A stretch of 64,000 nucleotides of DNA from Lutimonas zeaxanthinifaciens (GTDB lineage Bacteria > Bacteroidota > Bacteroidia > Flavobacteriales > Flavobacteriaceae). The stretch lies in the NCBI RefSeq assembly GCF_030503675.1, contig NZ_CP129964.1, forward strand, positions 3,162,001-3,226,000, in the 5' to 3' direction. Below the pieces are notes generated by a model, which had not been told where the DNA came from, searched no databases, and saw only the letters and a program-made list of their open reading frames with translations. How positions within the stretch are numbered: position 1 is the first letter of the stretch; the number at the start of each line of letters is the position of its first letter. Positions 36,964-45,974 of the stretch are shown piece by piece. Both the position numbers and the translations under genes were made by a program.

Positions 36964-37023
36964 AAAAAAACCTCAGATTACCCTGAAGTTTTTCATTTGC
37001 TATTGTCGCGGTCTGGACGGGAC
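36964..37023 (-). repeat. tRNA-Asp 3'-end/terminator repeat, copy F
   Basis: A short-form copy. The terminator with loop variant TTACCC is followed by a linker and GCGGTCTGGACGGGAC, after which the match continues with two substitutions (GTGAA for TCGAA). It separates the MscS pair from the metalloprotease. Nothing else is seen in 36821-37144 apart from the hairpin at 36854. Confidence 0.8.
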
Positions 37024-37144
37024 GTGAAAAATCAAAGTAGAAAGTATACAATGCATCCTAATTACTGATCTCAAATTATTTTTCGGAACTTAAGTACGAG
37101 CCAAAAGTATGATCCTAAAAAAGGTCAATTAGGACAAGTACTAT

Positions 37145-39616
37145 TTATTTTTGATCTTTTAATTTACCCTCTAAAACATAATCAATACGCATCAGCACGT
37201 CCGTCAGGTGATCTTTCGATATTCCTGACTGTCTTTTACGACTCTTTTTGATTGAAGCTTTTAACTCGATCAGAGAGGCTCTTGTAACCGACGGAATATC
37301 GGAGTTCATATATTTTGGTTTCTCTAGGTTAAGCAAGCTTTCTAAGCGTTCTATATGCACTTTTTGAAGGTTTCGACGATAAACATCAATGGATTTACCG
37401 GATTTCAATTCGGTCCAAATCGATTCCTGAAGGCCATACATAAGATCTGAGATACTATAGGCTTCTTTGTCATTGTATGTTTCGTTTTCGATCATTCGAA
37501 GTAGACGATCTTCATCCAGAATATATTTTAAAAAGCGTGATTGAACTCCACCCATGCGTTCGACACTTCCACTTGGCTCAATACGATCTAAGATCTTTGT
37601 GTCTATCATCCAATGGGGTGTCTGGAACAATTGACGATCCATGAAGTCCATTGCACGTTCTTGCTTTTCCTTGGAAGTATGAACATACACAACACCTTCT
37701 TGATCCGTAGTTTTGGCATAACCTTCAATACCACCTATATTACTGCTAACATGTCCCATGTAACGAGAGAACTGACCTATCATGACGTTGTATAATTCCT
37801 TCAGATTCGAATAATCCTTGCCGTCTTCAGTTCCCCAATCCAATAGATTATCTTTAATACGCTTCAGGTTCAATATCCCGAGATCACTGGCAATGATGGC
37901 ATCGTGACCCAAATCTTCTGTTTGAGAAGTAGGGTCAACAACTCGCCTTTGCTGACTACCATAACGGAATTCTGGTTTGCCAGCCTTTGCAAGTATCCAT
38001 TTATTGATTTCAGATTCTTCTTCCTCAACAGTAACATTCTTGCCCAATAGGCGATAACCGAATTCAATTGACCATTCATCATATTCACCAATTTGAGGAT
38101 AGAAGTTAGTCACACCATCACCTGGTTGTGCAATGTAATTGAATCGTGCATAATCCATAATGGATGGTGCGGTACCATGAGTATTTGTGAAGGATCGAGA
38201 GCGCAACGAGTCAACTGGGTAGGCAACACTTGATCCCATGTTGTGCGGCAGTCCTAATGTATGCCCAACCTCGTGAGCAGAAACAAATCGAATCAATTGT
38301 CCCATGATTTCGTCTTCGAATTTAACACTTTGCGCTTTTGGGTTAACCGCAGCTGTATGGATGAAATACCAATTGCGTAATAAGTTCATTATGTTGTGAT
38401 ACCAAAGTATATCACTCTCCAATATTTCACCTGTTCTTGGATCATGTACATGAGGACCCTGTGCATTTTGAATATCTGTCGCAATATATCTGATTACAGA
38501 GTATCGCACGTCCTCAGGTGTCCAGTCAGGATCTTCTGCTTCCGTTGGCGCATATTCTCCACGAATAGCATTCTTAAAACCTGCTTTTTCAAATACTTTC
38601 TGCCAATCATCAACACCCATTTTAATGTATTTCTTCCACTTTTCAGGAGTTGCAGCATCAATATAGTAAACAATAGGTTTTATTGGCTCAACCAATTCTC
38701 CTCGCATATAAGCGTCCCAATCTTTCGGCTCTAATCGCCATCGCGTGATCAGGCGACGCTTAGCTGCCTTTTGCTCATCCGCACCATAATCGATTTGTTG
38801 AAGTGAGAAGAAACCAACACGTTCATCGTAAAAACGGGGTTCCATGGGGTTTTCAGGTAAAAGAATAAATGATTGAGTCATTCCAATGGATAGCGTGCCT
38901 GTGATTTGACTGTCAGGCAGAGAATCTCCACTGTAAGTTAAAATATGCTTAACGAGAACATTTTCCGGGTAAGCGTCAATTTCCGTGATTAGGGATCTCT
39001 TAGTATCAAGATTTTTGATTTTAAATTGCTTTCTTTGGGAGCTGTTCAAGGCTCCAATCATTTCAACATCGGTAGTAAATAAAGGCGATACTTCAATCAC
39101 AGACGACACAGAGTCTGTTGAGTAAGCAGCAATCGGAAAAGTCATTATTACAGGCTCAAAGTTATTATTAACAACCGAGGTATATATTGGTGTATCTTCT
39201 TCTGCTATATTGTTGTAAGATACTGAGCGCATAAGAATTTTATCATTCACTTTTTGAAATCGAATAACCTGTTGTGGACGTGATTTCATACCTGCACCAC
39301 CAAAGTTGAGTCCTTTTACATGTCCTGATATTCGACTCACAACCAAAATTTCTTTTTCCAGAAGTTCATTAGGAAGCTCGAAATAGTCTTTCTCTCCAAC
39401 ACGATGGACAGTGAATAATCCTTCTTCAGTAATCGCATCTGCTGTTATAACCTCAGCGTAAGATTTTGACCCGTCTTTATCAGATTGTTCTTGCTTGGGT
39501 TCCTCTTTAATCTTTTTTCCCTTTTTCTGAGCTTGAGCCATTGAAATCGTTAAGAACATTATTAGGCTCGTTAGAACAATTATTTTAACTTTAGAATAAG
39601 AATGCTTGATAATCAT
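37145..39616 (-). CDS. Zinc metalloprotease of the DUF5117/DUF5118/DUF4953 type, exported
   Basis: An 823-residue exported protein (signal peptide region IIVLTSLIMFLTISMAQAQ). An N-terminal region of the DUF5118/DUF5117 type occupies the first half and the metallopeptidase follows, with the extended zinc motif H448-E-x-x-H452-x-x-G-x-x-H458 in HEVGHTLGLPHN, and the Met-turn region SIMDYARFNYIAQPGDG. Proteins of this type are abundant in Bacteroidota, presumably in the periplasm or outside the cell. It is the only gene between repeat copies F and E. Confidence 0.87.
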   Translation of the reverse strand: MIIKHSYSKVKIIVLTSLIMFLTISMAQAQKKGKKIKEEPKQEQSDKDGSKSYAEVITADAITEEGLFTVHRVGEKDYFELPNELLEKEILVVSRISGHVKGLNFGGAGMKSRPQQVIRFQKVNDKILMRSVSYNNIAEEDTPIYTSVVNNNFEPVIMTFPIAAYSTDSVSSVIEVSPLFTTDVEMIGALNSSQRKQFKIKNLDTKRSLITEIDAYPENVLVKHILTYSGDSLPDSQITGTLSIGMTQSFILLPENPMEPRFYDERVGFFSLQQIDYGADEQKAAKRRLITRWRLEPKDWDAYMRGELVEPIKPIVYYIDAATPEKWKKYIKMGVDDWQKVFEKAGFKNAIRGEYAPTEAEDPDWTPEDVRYSVIRYIATDIQNAQGPHVHDPRTGEILESDILWYHNIMNLLRNWYFIHTAAVNPKAQSVKFEDEIMGQLIRFVSAHEVGHTLGLPHNMGSSVAYPVDSLRSRSFTNTHGTAPSIMDYARFNYIAQPGDGVTNFYPQIGEYDEWSIEFGYRLLGKNVTVEEEESEINKWILAKAGKPEFRYGSQQRRVVDPTSQTEDLGHDAIIASDLGILNLKRIKDNLLDWGTEDGKDYSNLKELYNVMIGQFSRYMGHVSSNIGGIEGYAKTTDQEGVVYVHTSKEKQERAMDFMDRQLFQTPHWMIDTKILDRIEPSGSVERMGGVQSRFLKYILDEDRLLRMIENETYNDKEAYSISDLMYGLQESIWTELKSGKSIDVYRRNLQKVHIERLESLLNLEKPKYMNSDIPSVTRASLIELKASIKKSRKRQSGISKDHLTDVLMRIDYVLEGKLKDQK

Positions 39617-39676
39617 GATTCGATATTTTGAATCATAAAGCTACGATAAAAGCCTTATTTTATTCATGTCAAATAC

Positions 39677-39746
39677 AAAAAAAACCTCAGATTTCCCTGA
39701 AGTTTTTCAATAGCGATTCGTCGAGGTCTGGGTGGGACTCGAACCC
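39677..39746 (-). repeat. tRNA-Asp 3'-end/terminator repeat, copy E
   Basis: A short-form copy with an intact terminator (CCTCAGATTTCCCTGAAG). The tRNA part reads GGTCTGGGTGGGACTCGAA plus CCC, with three substitutions compared with the intact gene. It lies between the metalloprotease and the methyltransferase. Confidence 0.8.
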
Positions 39747-39798
39747 TTGACTTATCAGTCTGTTTTTCTACTATATTGAGATTTCGGTATCCTAATAA

Positions 39799-40443
39799 TT
39801 ATTCCTTTTTAGCGACCAACATCCAAATAATTTTATTCTCATCGTTCTCCCAATGACCTACATCATTATTCTTATAAGTCACCTTAAACCCTCCTTTATG
39901 TAACTCCTCCTTCACATATTTTGTGCCTAAACTATGTGCATTAGTTTGTTCATCTCTTGATTTACCTTTAACGTGCGACTTCAATTTTTCTACAATCACA
40001 ATAGTCCCTCCAGGCTTTAATGCCATATTCACATGACTTAGAATCTTCATATAATTTGTCATTTCATGATACGCATCCATAATAATTACAACGTCCAATT
40101 CATTCTTAGGTAATTTAGGATCTTCATAATCCCCAAGAATTACATTTACATTTTGCAAATTCCGTGTTTTCAAATTCTCCTTCAGGGTCTCTAAACGATG
40201 CGCAACTACGTCAACTGCATATACACGACCTCTTGCTCCAACTGTATTGGCCAAGCGCACGCTCAAATAGCCTTCATGGCAACCGATATCTGCAACATAG
40301 CTACCTTGTGTTACTCCAGCTTTCTCAAATATAAAGGCGGTGTCCATCCAATTATCGCGTTCTTCCCATTCATCTTCTGCATATTGTGCAAATCCAAAGA
40401 ATGGCAATAAGAATACAATAATGGATTGTTTTAAAAATTTCAT
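39799..40443 (-). CDS. Class I SAM-dependent methyltransferase with signal peptide
   Basis: A 214-residue protein. The methyltransferase fold shows motif I (VADIGCHEGYLSVRLA), the acidic end of beta2 (VYAVDVVAHRLE), motif II (DVVIIMDAYHEM) and motif III (LKPGGTIVIVEKL). The first 19 residues (MKFLKQSIIVFLLPFFGFAQ) form a signal peptide ending at FAQ. Export of a SAM-dependent enzyme would be odd since periplasmic SAM is scarce. It is the only gene between copies E and D. Confidence 0.82.
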   Translation of the reverse strand: MKFLKQSIIVFLLPFFGFAQYAEDEWEERDNWMDTAFIFEKAGVTQGSYVADIGCHEGYLSVRLANTVGARGRVYAVDVVAHRLETLKENLKTRNLQNVNVILGDYEDPKLPKNELDVVIIMDAYHEMTNYMKILSHVNMALKPGGTIVIVEKLKSHVKGKSRDEQTNAHSLGTKYVKEELHKGGFKVTYKNNDVGHWENDENKIIWMLVAKKE

Positions 40444-40543
40444 ATTGGAAAGATATCAAAATAGAAGATGCTGACACCTTAAATTTCTCTTAAAAAAATG
40501 ATCTATTACCTACTATTTGCAGCGATCATGTAGGATCTAAAAC

Positions 40544-40607
40544 AAAAAAACCACAGATTTCCCTGAAGTTTTTCATTAGCCATTCGTTGCGGTCTGGACG
40601 GGACTCG
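40544..40607 (-). repeat. tRNA-Asp 3'-end/terminator repeat, copy D
   Basis: A short-form copy with one base change in the terminator stem (CCACAG for CCTCAG). The tRNA part, CGGTCTGGACGGGACTCG, is exact for 18 bases and then diverges. It separates the methyltransferase from the DUF6090 protein. Confidence 0.85.
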
Positions 40608-40727
40608 TTTCACCCACATAACGAATTGTTTTAGAGGCAAATAATTAGCACAAGAGGCATTAAATTCTTTCAACCCACCTCAATGCACCTTGAATTTGCC
40701 TATATTTAGAGTGTAACAACTAACCTT

Positions 40728-42008
40728 ATGATTTCTTTCTTCCGTAAAATTCGTTGGCGTTTAGCCCAGGATAATCAATTCTTCAAATATAGCAGATATG
40801 CTATTGGGGAGATTGTTCTCGTAGTGATTGGGATATTGATAGCTCTGAAGATCAACAACATGAATGAAGAACGCATTCAATACAAAGAGTTGAACGACCT
40901 TATGAAAAGCATTTCGAGCGCCATCCAATCAGATCTGAAGTATCTGAATTTGATCAGGATCGGAAGAGAAAACATCGGTGAGCGCACTGACTCTATTTTC
41001 GACATGTACATTGATAAAAAGGTCTATTACATGACCTTTGATGATTACGCCTATGTCGCTAATACTATTGAGGATCTGACAAGCACGATCTTTTTCCAGC
41101 CCAACACAAGTTCTTTCGAAGCATTGAAAAATTCAATCTATTTGAGCAAACTGCACGGGACCGATATTGAATTGTTACTTCACACTTACTATGCCTCAGC
41201 GGAGCGCATTAAAAAGACAGAAGAAGAATACAACCAGTCTTTGAAGAGTCATTACCAGAATTGGTCTAACGAATTTCGAAATAAGGGCAAGAGGCTACTT
41301 GAGTCACCATGGAACCACCCTGAATCAGAAGATAAAAAAAATCGTTTCTTAGAAATCCTTAAAGCCGAAAGTACATCCTTACTTTTCTCAAAAGGATTCG
41401 AGGAAATGGATATGATCGATTTTTACGAGTTACAGATCGCTCTGGGGGAGAAATATATTGAAATGGTAGTGAAAGAACAGAGGGATTTCGATGAGCAGAC
41501 AAAGATCGATCTCAGCGGTATCTTGAATTCATACGATGAAGTGAACACCCTGAATTTGATGGTCAATGGCAGGGTTCCACCGAATTTCAGAATGATCTAC
41601 GCGCAATCTAGTAGCGAATATTACTCAGGAATAGAATTTGAGAAGGATTATGTAGAATTGAGCTATCCCGAAAACACATTCTTGTGGGCCTCCCCATTCT
41701 TTTCGATCGAAGCCTTGAACGGGCGCGTCACCGAAATGGATTTTTCAAAATATAAAAAGATCATTTTGGAAATGAAAGGTGCCCAAGGTGGAGAAGAATT
41801 TTTCTTGATGATGAAGGACAAATTTGATCCTCCTGACGGCAAAGAATCTAGGTTCGGCATAAAATTGACCGATACTTGGGAAATGTACGAAGTTCCGACA
41901 GCCCATTTCAAAACAGCTGACATGAGTATAATCGAAACTCCCCTAGGCTTTGTATTTTTGGGGGACAAGGGTCTGAAAATTCAAGTCAGATCGATTCAGT
42001 TTTTTTAA
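40728..42008 (+). CDS. DUF6090 family protein with extra C-terminal domain
   Basis: A 426-residue protein with the DUF6090 N-terminus (SFFRKIRWRLAQDNQFFKYS), a membrane helix (IGEIVLVVIGILIALKI) and a helical middle. Unlike the paralogue at 10273, a C-terminal beta-rich domain (residues ~290-426, YSGIEFEKDYVELSYPEN, FSKYKKIILEMKGA, DTWEMYEVPTAHFK) recalls a carbohydrate-binding or galactose-binding-like sandwich. That likeness is structural impression only. It is the only gene between copies D and C. Confidence 0.75.
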   Translation: MISFFRKIRWRLAQDNQFFKYSRYAIGEIVLVVIGILIALKINNMNEERIQYKELNDLMKSISSAIQSDLKYLNLIRIGRENIGERTDSIFDMYIDKKVYYMTFDDYAYVANTIEDLTSTIFFQPNTSSFEALKNSIYLSKLHGTDIELLLHTYYASAERIKKTEEEYNQSLKSHYQNWSNEFRNKGKRLLESPWNHPESEDKKNRFLEILKAESTSLLFSKGFEEMDMIDFYELQIALGEKYIEMVVKEQRDFDEQTKIDLSGILNSYDEVNTLNLMVNGRVPPNFRMIYAQSSSEYYSGIEFEKDYVELSYPENTFLWASPFFSIEALNGRVTEMDFSKYKKIILEMKGAQGGEEFFLMMKDKFDPPDGKESRFGIKLTDTWEMYEVPTAHFKTADMSIIETPLGFVFLGDKGLKIQVRSIQFF

Positions 42009-42394
42009 CCGCTTGGAGCACTGTAATAAGGGCTGATAAACTTTGATCTCATGTGGATTAAATCTGTAGTGTTTTCAAATGAAAGATCTAGCTGGAATAT
42101 TCGTTAAGAGTATTGAAGTTTGGATAGTCTCCACCAGACCACAACAATTAGAGGGAAGTATCATATTATCAGGCACCTACCTCCTACTGTTCCTACTACC
42201 AGCACTTAAAGTGCACTTATCCTTAAGCAGTAATGGGGCCCTGGGGATTTTTCCGTCCTGTCTAGCGCTCCTTTTGACCTCTACAAAGCCGATCAACTAT
42301 TCTCATAGAAACAATCTTAAACCACTATAATCAAGGCAAATAAGACGAATTATTCAGTAAAAGCACTAAATAATTTAGGAAACCTCCACAAAAC
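42009..42394. other. Intergenic region left of repeat copy C, no gene seen
   Basis: The gap contains an 83-codon frame (42079-42330) without convincing protein character. I see no promoter or hairpin of note before the repeat. Together with copy C and the 42513-42606 leader it makes up almost 600 bases between genes. Confidence 0.4.
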
Positions 42395-42512
42395 AAAAAA
42401 ACCTCAGATTTCCCTGAAGTTTTTCATTAGCTAACTATTTAAGAGTGAACTCTTAATGTTAACAACACAACTATTGTTTCTTAAAAAAGTTGCGGTCTGG
42501 ACGGGACTCGAA
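42395..42512 (-). repeat. tRNA-Asp 3'-end/terminator repeat, copy C (long form)
   Basis: A 118-base long-form copy: terminator, a 54-base insert with a TTAAGAG/CTCTTAA hairpin and GTTAACAACACAACTATTG, then the 20 tRNA bases CGGTCTGGACGGGACTCGAA. It is identical over its whole length to copy B at 48113 and differs from copy A only within the insert hairpin. It marks the left edge of the Crp/Fnr module. Confidence 0.92.
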
Positions 42513-42606
42513 TCGCCATTGAATTTAATTAGGTATCTTGCTATCTAAAAAGCAGTTGCGTTTTAATCCGACACTACTCGTGCAGTAGACCGTTAGCTAC
42601 AATTAA

Positions 42607-43179
42607 ATGGAAAAACATCTAAGACACTACCTGATTAAACAAGTTTCTTCTCCCAAAGAAGACGAGATTCAGGATATTCTTTCAATTTTCAAGATCAGAG
42701 AGTTCAAAAAAGGTGATTACTTTAAAGAACCCTTTAAAACCGGAAAGGAGATTGGTTTCTTGGTTAAAGGAGCTATAAGAATAGTAATTTTCAAGGACAA
42801 TGGAGAAGAAGTCACCGCCAGAATACGCGAAGAAAATTCCTTTATAGCTGATCCTTACATACTACAAAATAACGACCCTTCCCCTTTAGGTATTGAGTGT
42901 TTAGAAGACCTATCTCTTCTGGTAGCCAATATAACTGATTTTCAAAGCCTATTGGAAAGCAACCTTACTTTAAACATTGTTGTTCGCAAATTTTTAGCTC
43001 AGCAAATGAGTGAAATTGGCAAACAACAACTGTTATTTTTGACAGGTTCAGCCAAAGAACGTTATGAGTTTATTATAGAGCAACATCCTAATCTTTTGAA
43101 AAAATTCCCACTCCGCTTTATTGCTTCTATGATAGGGATTACGCCAACTCAGTTAAGTCGAGTAAGAAATAAAAAATAA
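42607..43179 (+). CDS. Crp/Fnr-family transcriptional regulator
   Basis: A 190-residue regulator with a cyclic-nucleotide-binding-like beta-roll (residues ~25-115; EFKKGDYFKEPFKTGKEIGFLVKGAIRI) and a C-terminal helix-turn-helix (LRFIASMIGITPTQLSRVRNKK). It lacks the usual FNR cysteines and the PRD-type cAMP phosphate cassette, so the ligand is unknown. It is the first gene of the C-B module and a candidate to bind the 14-base palindromes in front of the two downstream transcription units. Confidence 0.82.
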   Translation: MEKHLRHYLIKQVSSPKEDEIQDILSIFKIREFKKGDYFKEPFKTGKEIGFLVKGAIRIVIFKDNGEEVTARIREENSFIADPYILQNNDPSPLGIECLEDLSLLVANITDFQSLLESNLTLNIVVRKFLAQQMSEIGKQQLLFLTGSAKERYEFIIEQHPNLLKKFPLRFIASMIGITPTQLSRVRNKK

Positions 43180-43198
43180 TTCACAGCTAATTGATTTC

Positions 43199-43212
43199 TC
43201 AACATTTGTTGA
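43199..43212. promoter_or_regulatory. Palindromic operator TCAACATTTGTTGA, upstream of the DJ-1 gene
   Basis: A perfect 14-base palindrome with arms TCAACA/TGTTGA. A -7 box TATCTTTG (43236-43243) starts 23 bases downstream, the same spacing as at 45904. If the start of transcription is 7 bases past the box, the palindrome centre is near -44, the position of a class II activator site. It lies 53 bases before the ATG at 43266. Confidence 0.6.
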
Positions 43213-43235
43213 AAGGCTTTACCGGATCCAACCTT

Positions 43236-43243
43236 TATCTTTG
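43236..43243 (+). promoter_or_regulatory. -7 box TATCTTTG for the DJ-1/arylsulfatase genes
   Basis: A perfect TAnnTTTG match 22 bases before the start codon, in a fixed geometry with the palindrome at 43199. Confidence 0.55.
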
Positions 43244-43265
43244 ACTAATCTAAAATCTTTTAAAG

Positions 43266-44123
43266 ATGAACTTGAAAAGAATAATAGCATACGTGTTGGG
43301 AGGTATAACAATCTTAGTAATTGGCGTCGCTATTTTGGCACCAACCATAGTGAAATCATTAGGACTCCATCCTGACTTTGACAGTAAACAATACAACCTA
43401 GAAGGCAATAGAGCACTAATAGTAACTACCAGCCACGGAGTGCTCAATAAACCTGGGGAAACAACAGGTGATCCAACCGGTGTGTTTGCTTCTGAAATGA
43501 CTATTCCATACTACGAGTTTTTAGATGCCAATATGCAAATAGATGTGGCAAGCATTAAGGGTGGTGAAATCCCAGTTGACCCACAATCATTTATATACTT
43601 TATAAAAACAGAATCTGATAAGCGGTATTTAAAAGATGAAATTTTCCAAGCGAAAGTTAAAAATTCAATCCCTTTGAGTGAAGTAAATTTTAAACAATAC
43701 GATGTCGTGTTCTTTGCTGGTGGCTGGGGCGCTGCTTATGACCTGGCCCAATCCGAAATCTTAGCTGAAAAAGTTTCTGATGCCTATTACAATTCAGACG
43801 TTATTTATGGTAGTGTTTGTCATGGCGCCTTAGCTTTTACTGAGGCCAAAGACACTGTGGGGAACTATTTAATTGAAGGCAGAACCATGACCGGTGTCAC
43901 TATGAAGCAATTGGAGCAATTGGATATTTCGTTTACACCTAAGCATCCGGAACCTGAATTGAAAAAAGCTGGGGCCAATTATCAGGCCAATCACAAAACC
44001 AACGATTTCTTCGCTACATTGACGGTTATTGATGAAGAAAAGCGCTTTGTTACCGGTCAGAATCAAAACTCAGGGCATGAGACCTCACAGTTGATTATGA
44101 AAACTCTAAGTGAGAAAAAGTAA
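43266..44123 (+). CDS. DJ-1/PfpI family protein with N-terminal membrane anchor
   Basis: A 285-residue protein. One N-terminal hydrophobic segment (IIAYVLGGITILVIGVAILAPTIV) is followed by a DJ-1/PfpI/class I glutamine-amidotransferase-like domain. The nucleophile elbow has C185-H186 in YGSVCHGALAF, with a preceding FFAGGWGAAYDLAQ motif. Members act as glyoxalases, chaperones, proteases or amidases, and no role can be assigned. It is followed after 5 bases by the arylsulfatase, so the two are co-transcribed. Confidence 0.8.
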   Translation: MNLKRIIAYVLGGITILVIGVAILAPTIVKSLGLHPDFDSKQYNLEGNRALIVTTSHGVLNKPGETTGDPTGVFASEMTIPYYEFLDANMQIDVASIKGGEIPVDPQSFIYFIKTESDKRYLKDEIFQAKVKNSIPLSEVNFKQYDVVFFAGGWGAAYDLAQSEILAEKVSDAYYNSDVIYGSVCHGALAFTEAKDTVGNYLIEGRTMTGVTMKQLEQLDISFTPKHPEPELKKAGANYQANHKTNDFFATLTVIDEEKRFVTGQNQNSGHETSQLIMKTLSEKK

Positions 44124-44128
44124 CTCTC

Positions 44129-45889
44129 ATGTTGCAGTTTAATAAGGTTTTTCTATCCATTTACCTTCTTGTTGGTGCGTATGCGTCAGCTTACAGTCAA
44201 GCTGATTCTATCGAAAGAAAACCAAACATTGTTTTAATTCTGGTGGATGATTCGGGTTTAATGGACTTTGGTGCTTTTGGAGGCGAGGCAAAAACACCCA
44301 ACATCGACCAATTGGCAAAGGAAGGAATGATGTTTACCAACATGCATGCCTCTCCAGTTTGTGCACCCTCCAGAGCGATGTTAATGACAGGTTCAGATTG
44401 TCATTTTGCCGGTGTGGCGAATTTACCGGAAATGCTGCCAAAAAAGTTCCAGGGAAAACCGGGGTATGGAGGCGTATTGAACGACCGTGTCCAAACCATA
44501 GCAACACGCTTAAAGGAAGCTGATTATAATACCTATGTGACGGGAAAATGGCATTTAGGACATGATCAAAAGACCCTACCCATCAAAAGAGGGTTCGATC
44601 GTTCATTTATTTTAGGAGCTTCAGGGGCAGACAATTATGAAGCAAAAGGGTATTTACCCATGAAAGCTACTGCTCAGTGGTATGCTGATGGAAGTCCTGT
44701 TGATTTGCCAAAAGACTTTTATTCATCTAAAACATACATCGATAAAACCATTTCTTTTCACCAAGAAGAGCAAAACAAAGATCAACCGTTTTTCTCCTAT
44801 ATCGCTTTTCAGGCCATCCACACCCCGATTCAAGCTCCATTTGAATTGGTAGAAAAGTATAAACCTATTTACAAGAATGGTTGGGATAAAATGCGTGAAA
44901 AACGATTCGAAAAGGCAAAACAATTAGGGTTTATTCCGTTCAATGCTGAATTGAATAACGATTATCATCTATTTAAAAAATGGGACGGACTCACTAAGAA
45001 AGAACAAAATGTTTATATAACCGATATGTCTGTAACGGCCGCTATGCTTGAAGCTATGGATTTCCACATAGGTAGATATATCAACTATCTGACGCAAGAA
45101 GGACTCATTGAGAATACAATTTTCATTGTAACTTCTGATAATGGACCAGATGGTGCCGACTATCAACCGATGGAGCTATGGGCTAAAACTCAAGGCTATC
45201 ATCGCAACCTTGAAAAATATGGCAGTAAAGGGTATTATGGATCGTTAGGACCTGAGTTTGCCAATGCAGTAGCATCCCCATTTTCTTACTTCAAATATTA
45301 TACAGGAGAAGGTGGATTGCGTGTGCCTTTGATCATTAAAGGGACTAAGCTACCCGGTAAAATCCAGTCAGACGAATTTTGCTTTTTTACTGACATTGCA
45401 CCTACTATTTACGATTTGGCAGGGCTGAGTACTTCCGCAAATAAGGGCTACGCTCCTATTACCGGAAAAAGCATGTTGCCTCATATACTCGACATAAATG
45501 TTCCTATCTATGCAAATGATGAAGGCGTTGGTTTGGAAGTAGCCAATAGCTCAGCTTATTTCTTTAATAACTATAAAATTGTAAAAAACAATATACCAAT
45601 TGGAGATAACAGTTGGCATATGTATGATTTATCTGCTGACCCTGGTGAGACAAATGATATTGCTTCATCGAATGCGGTTCTTTTTCAAAAAATGCTATCC
45701 GAATATCAGGATTATGAAGCAGAAGTTGGTGTGATTTCGATGCCGAATGGCTATCATGCGCAAAAAGAGGTTGGAAAAAAATCTATTATAGCCTTACTAA
45801 AATCAATAGGCCCATACTTTATAGTATTCTTACTCCTAATAGTTGGTTTTATTTATTGGCATAAATCCAACAGGCAAGTAGCCGGCTAA
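44129..45889 (+). CDS. Arylsulfatase (S1 family), exported and membrane anchored
   Basis: A 586-residue sulfatase with a signal peptide (YLLVGAYASAYSQ). C78-A-P-S-R is the modification motif for formylglycine. The upstream ILVDDSG supplies metal ligands and VTGKWHLGHDQ and VTSDNGPDGA supply further active-site residues. A C-terminal membrane helix (YFIVFLLLIVGFIYW, residues ~562-577) anchors it. Sulfatases of this type remove sulfate from glycans, as expected for marine polysaccharide users. No formylglycine-generating enzyme gene is in the window. Confidence 0.88.
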   Translation: MLQFNKVFLSIYLLVGAYASAYSQADSIERKPNIVLILVDDSGLMDFGAFGGEAKTPNIDQLAKEGMMFTNMHASPVCAPSRAMLMTGSDCHFAGVANLPEMLPKKFQGKPGYGGVLNDRVQTIATRLKEADYNTYVTGKWHLGHDQKTLPIKRGFDRSFILGASGADNYEAKGYLPMKATAQWYADGSPVDLPKDFYSSKTYIDKTISFHQEEQNKDQPFFSYIAFQAIHTPIQAPFELVEKYKPIYKNGWDKMREKRFEKAKQLGFIPFNAELNNDYHLFKKWDGLTKKEQNVYITDMSVTAAMLEAMDFHIGRYINYLTQEGLIENTIFIVTSDNGPDGADYQPMELWAKTQGYHRNLEKYGSKGYYGSLGPEFANAVASPFSYFKYYTGEGGLRVPLIIKGTKLPGKIQSDEFCFFTDIAPTIYDLAGLSTSANKGYAPITGKSMLPHILDINVPIYANDEGVGLEVANSSAYFFNNYKIVKNNIPIGDNSWHMYDLSADPGETNDIASSNAVLFQKMLSEYQDYEAEVGVISMPNGYHAQKEVGKKSIIALLKSIGPYFIVFLLLIVGFIYWHKSNRQVAG

Positions 45890-45903
45890 CAACTCCCAAA
45901 TTC

Positions 45904-45917
45904 TCAACATTTGTTGA
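45904..45917. promoter_or_regulatory. Palindromic operator TCAACATTTGTTGA, upstream of the small membrane genes
   Basis: The same 14-base palindrome as at 43199, here extended by one base pair on each side (CTCAACATTTGTTGAG). A -7 box TACATTTG lies at 45941-45948, again starting 23 bases downstream. This is 26 bases before the ATG at 45975. The recurrence with identical spacing supports a shared regulator. Confidence 0.65.
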
Positions 45918-45940
45918 GTGTCATTAGCTAATTCCTGCTC

Positions 45941-45948
45941 TACATTTG
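45941..45948 (+). promoter_or_regulatory. -7 box TACATTTG
   Basis: A TAnnTTTG match with the fixed spacing to the palindrome at 45904. It should drive the genes from 45975 onward. Confidence 0.55.
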
Positions 45949-45974
45949 TACTCAATCAATTTTCATAAAAAAAA

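Noticed and set aside
42079-42330. An 83-codon open frame between the DUF6090 gene and repeat copy C
   Set aside because: Its composition is rich in Leu, Ser and Pro without domain-like pattern and it lacks a promoter or a recognisable start context; likely chance.
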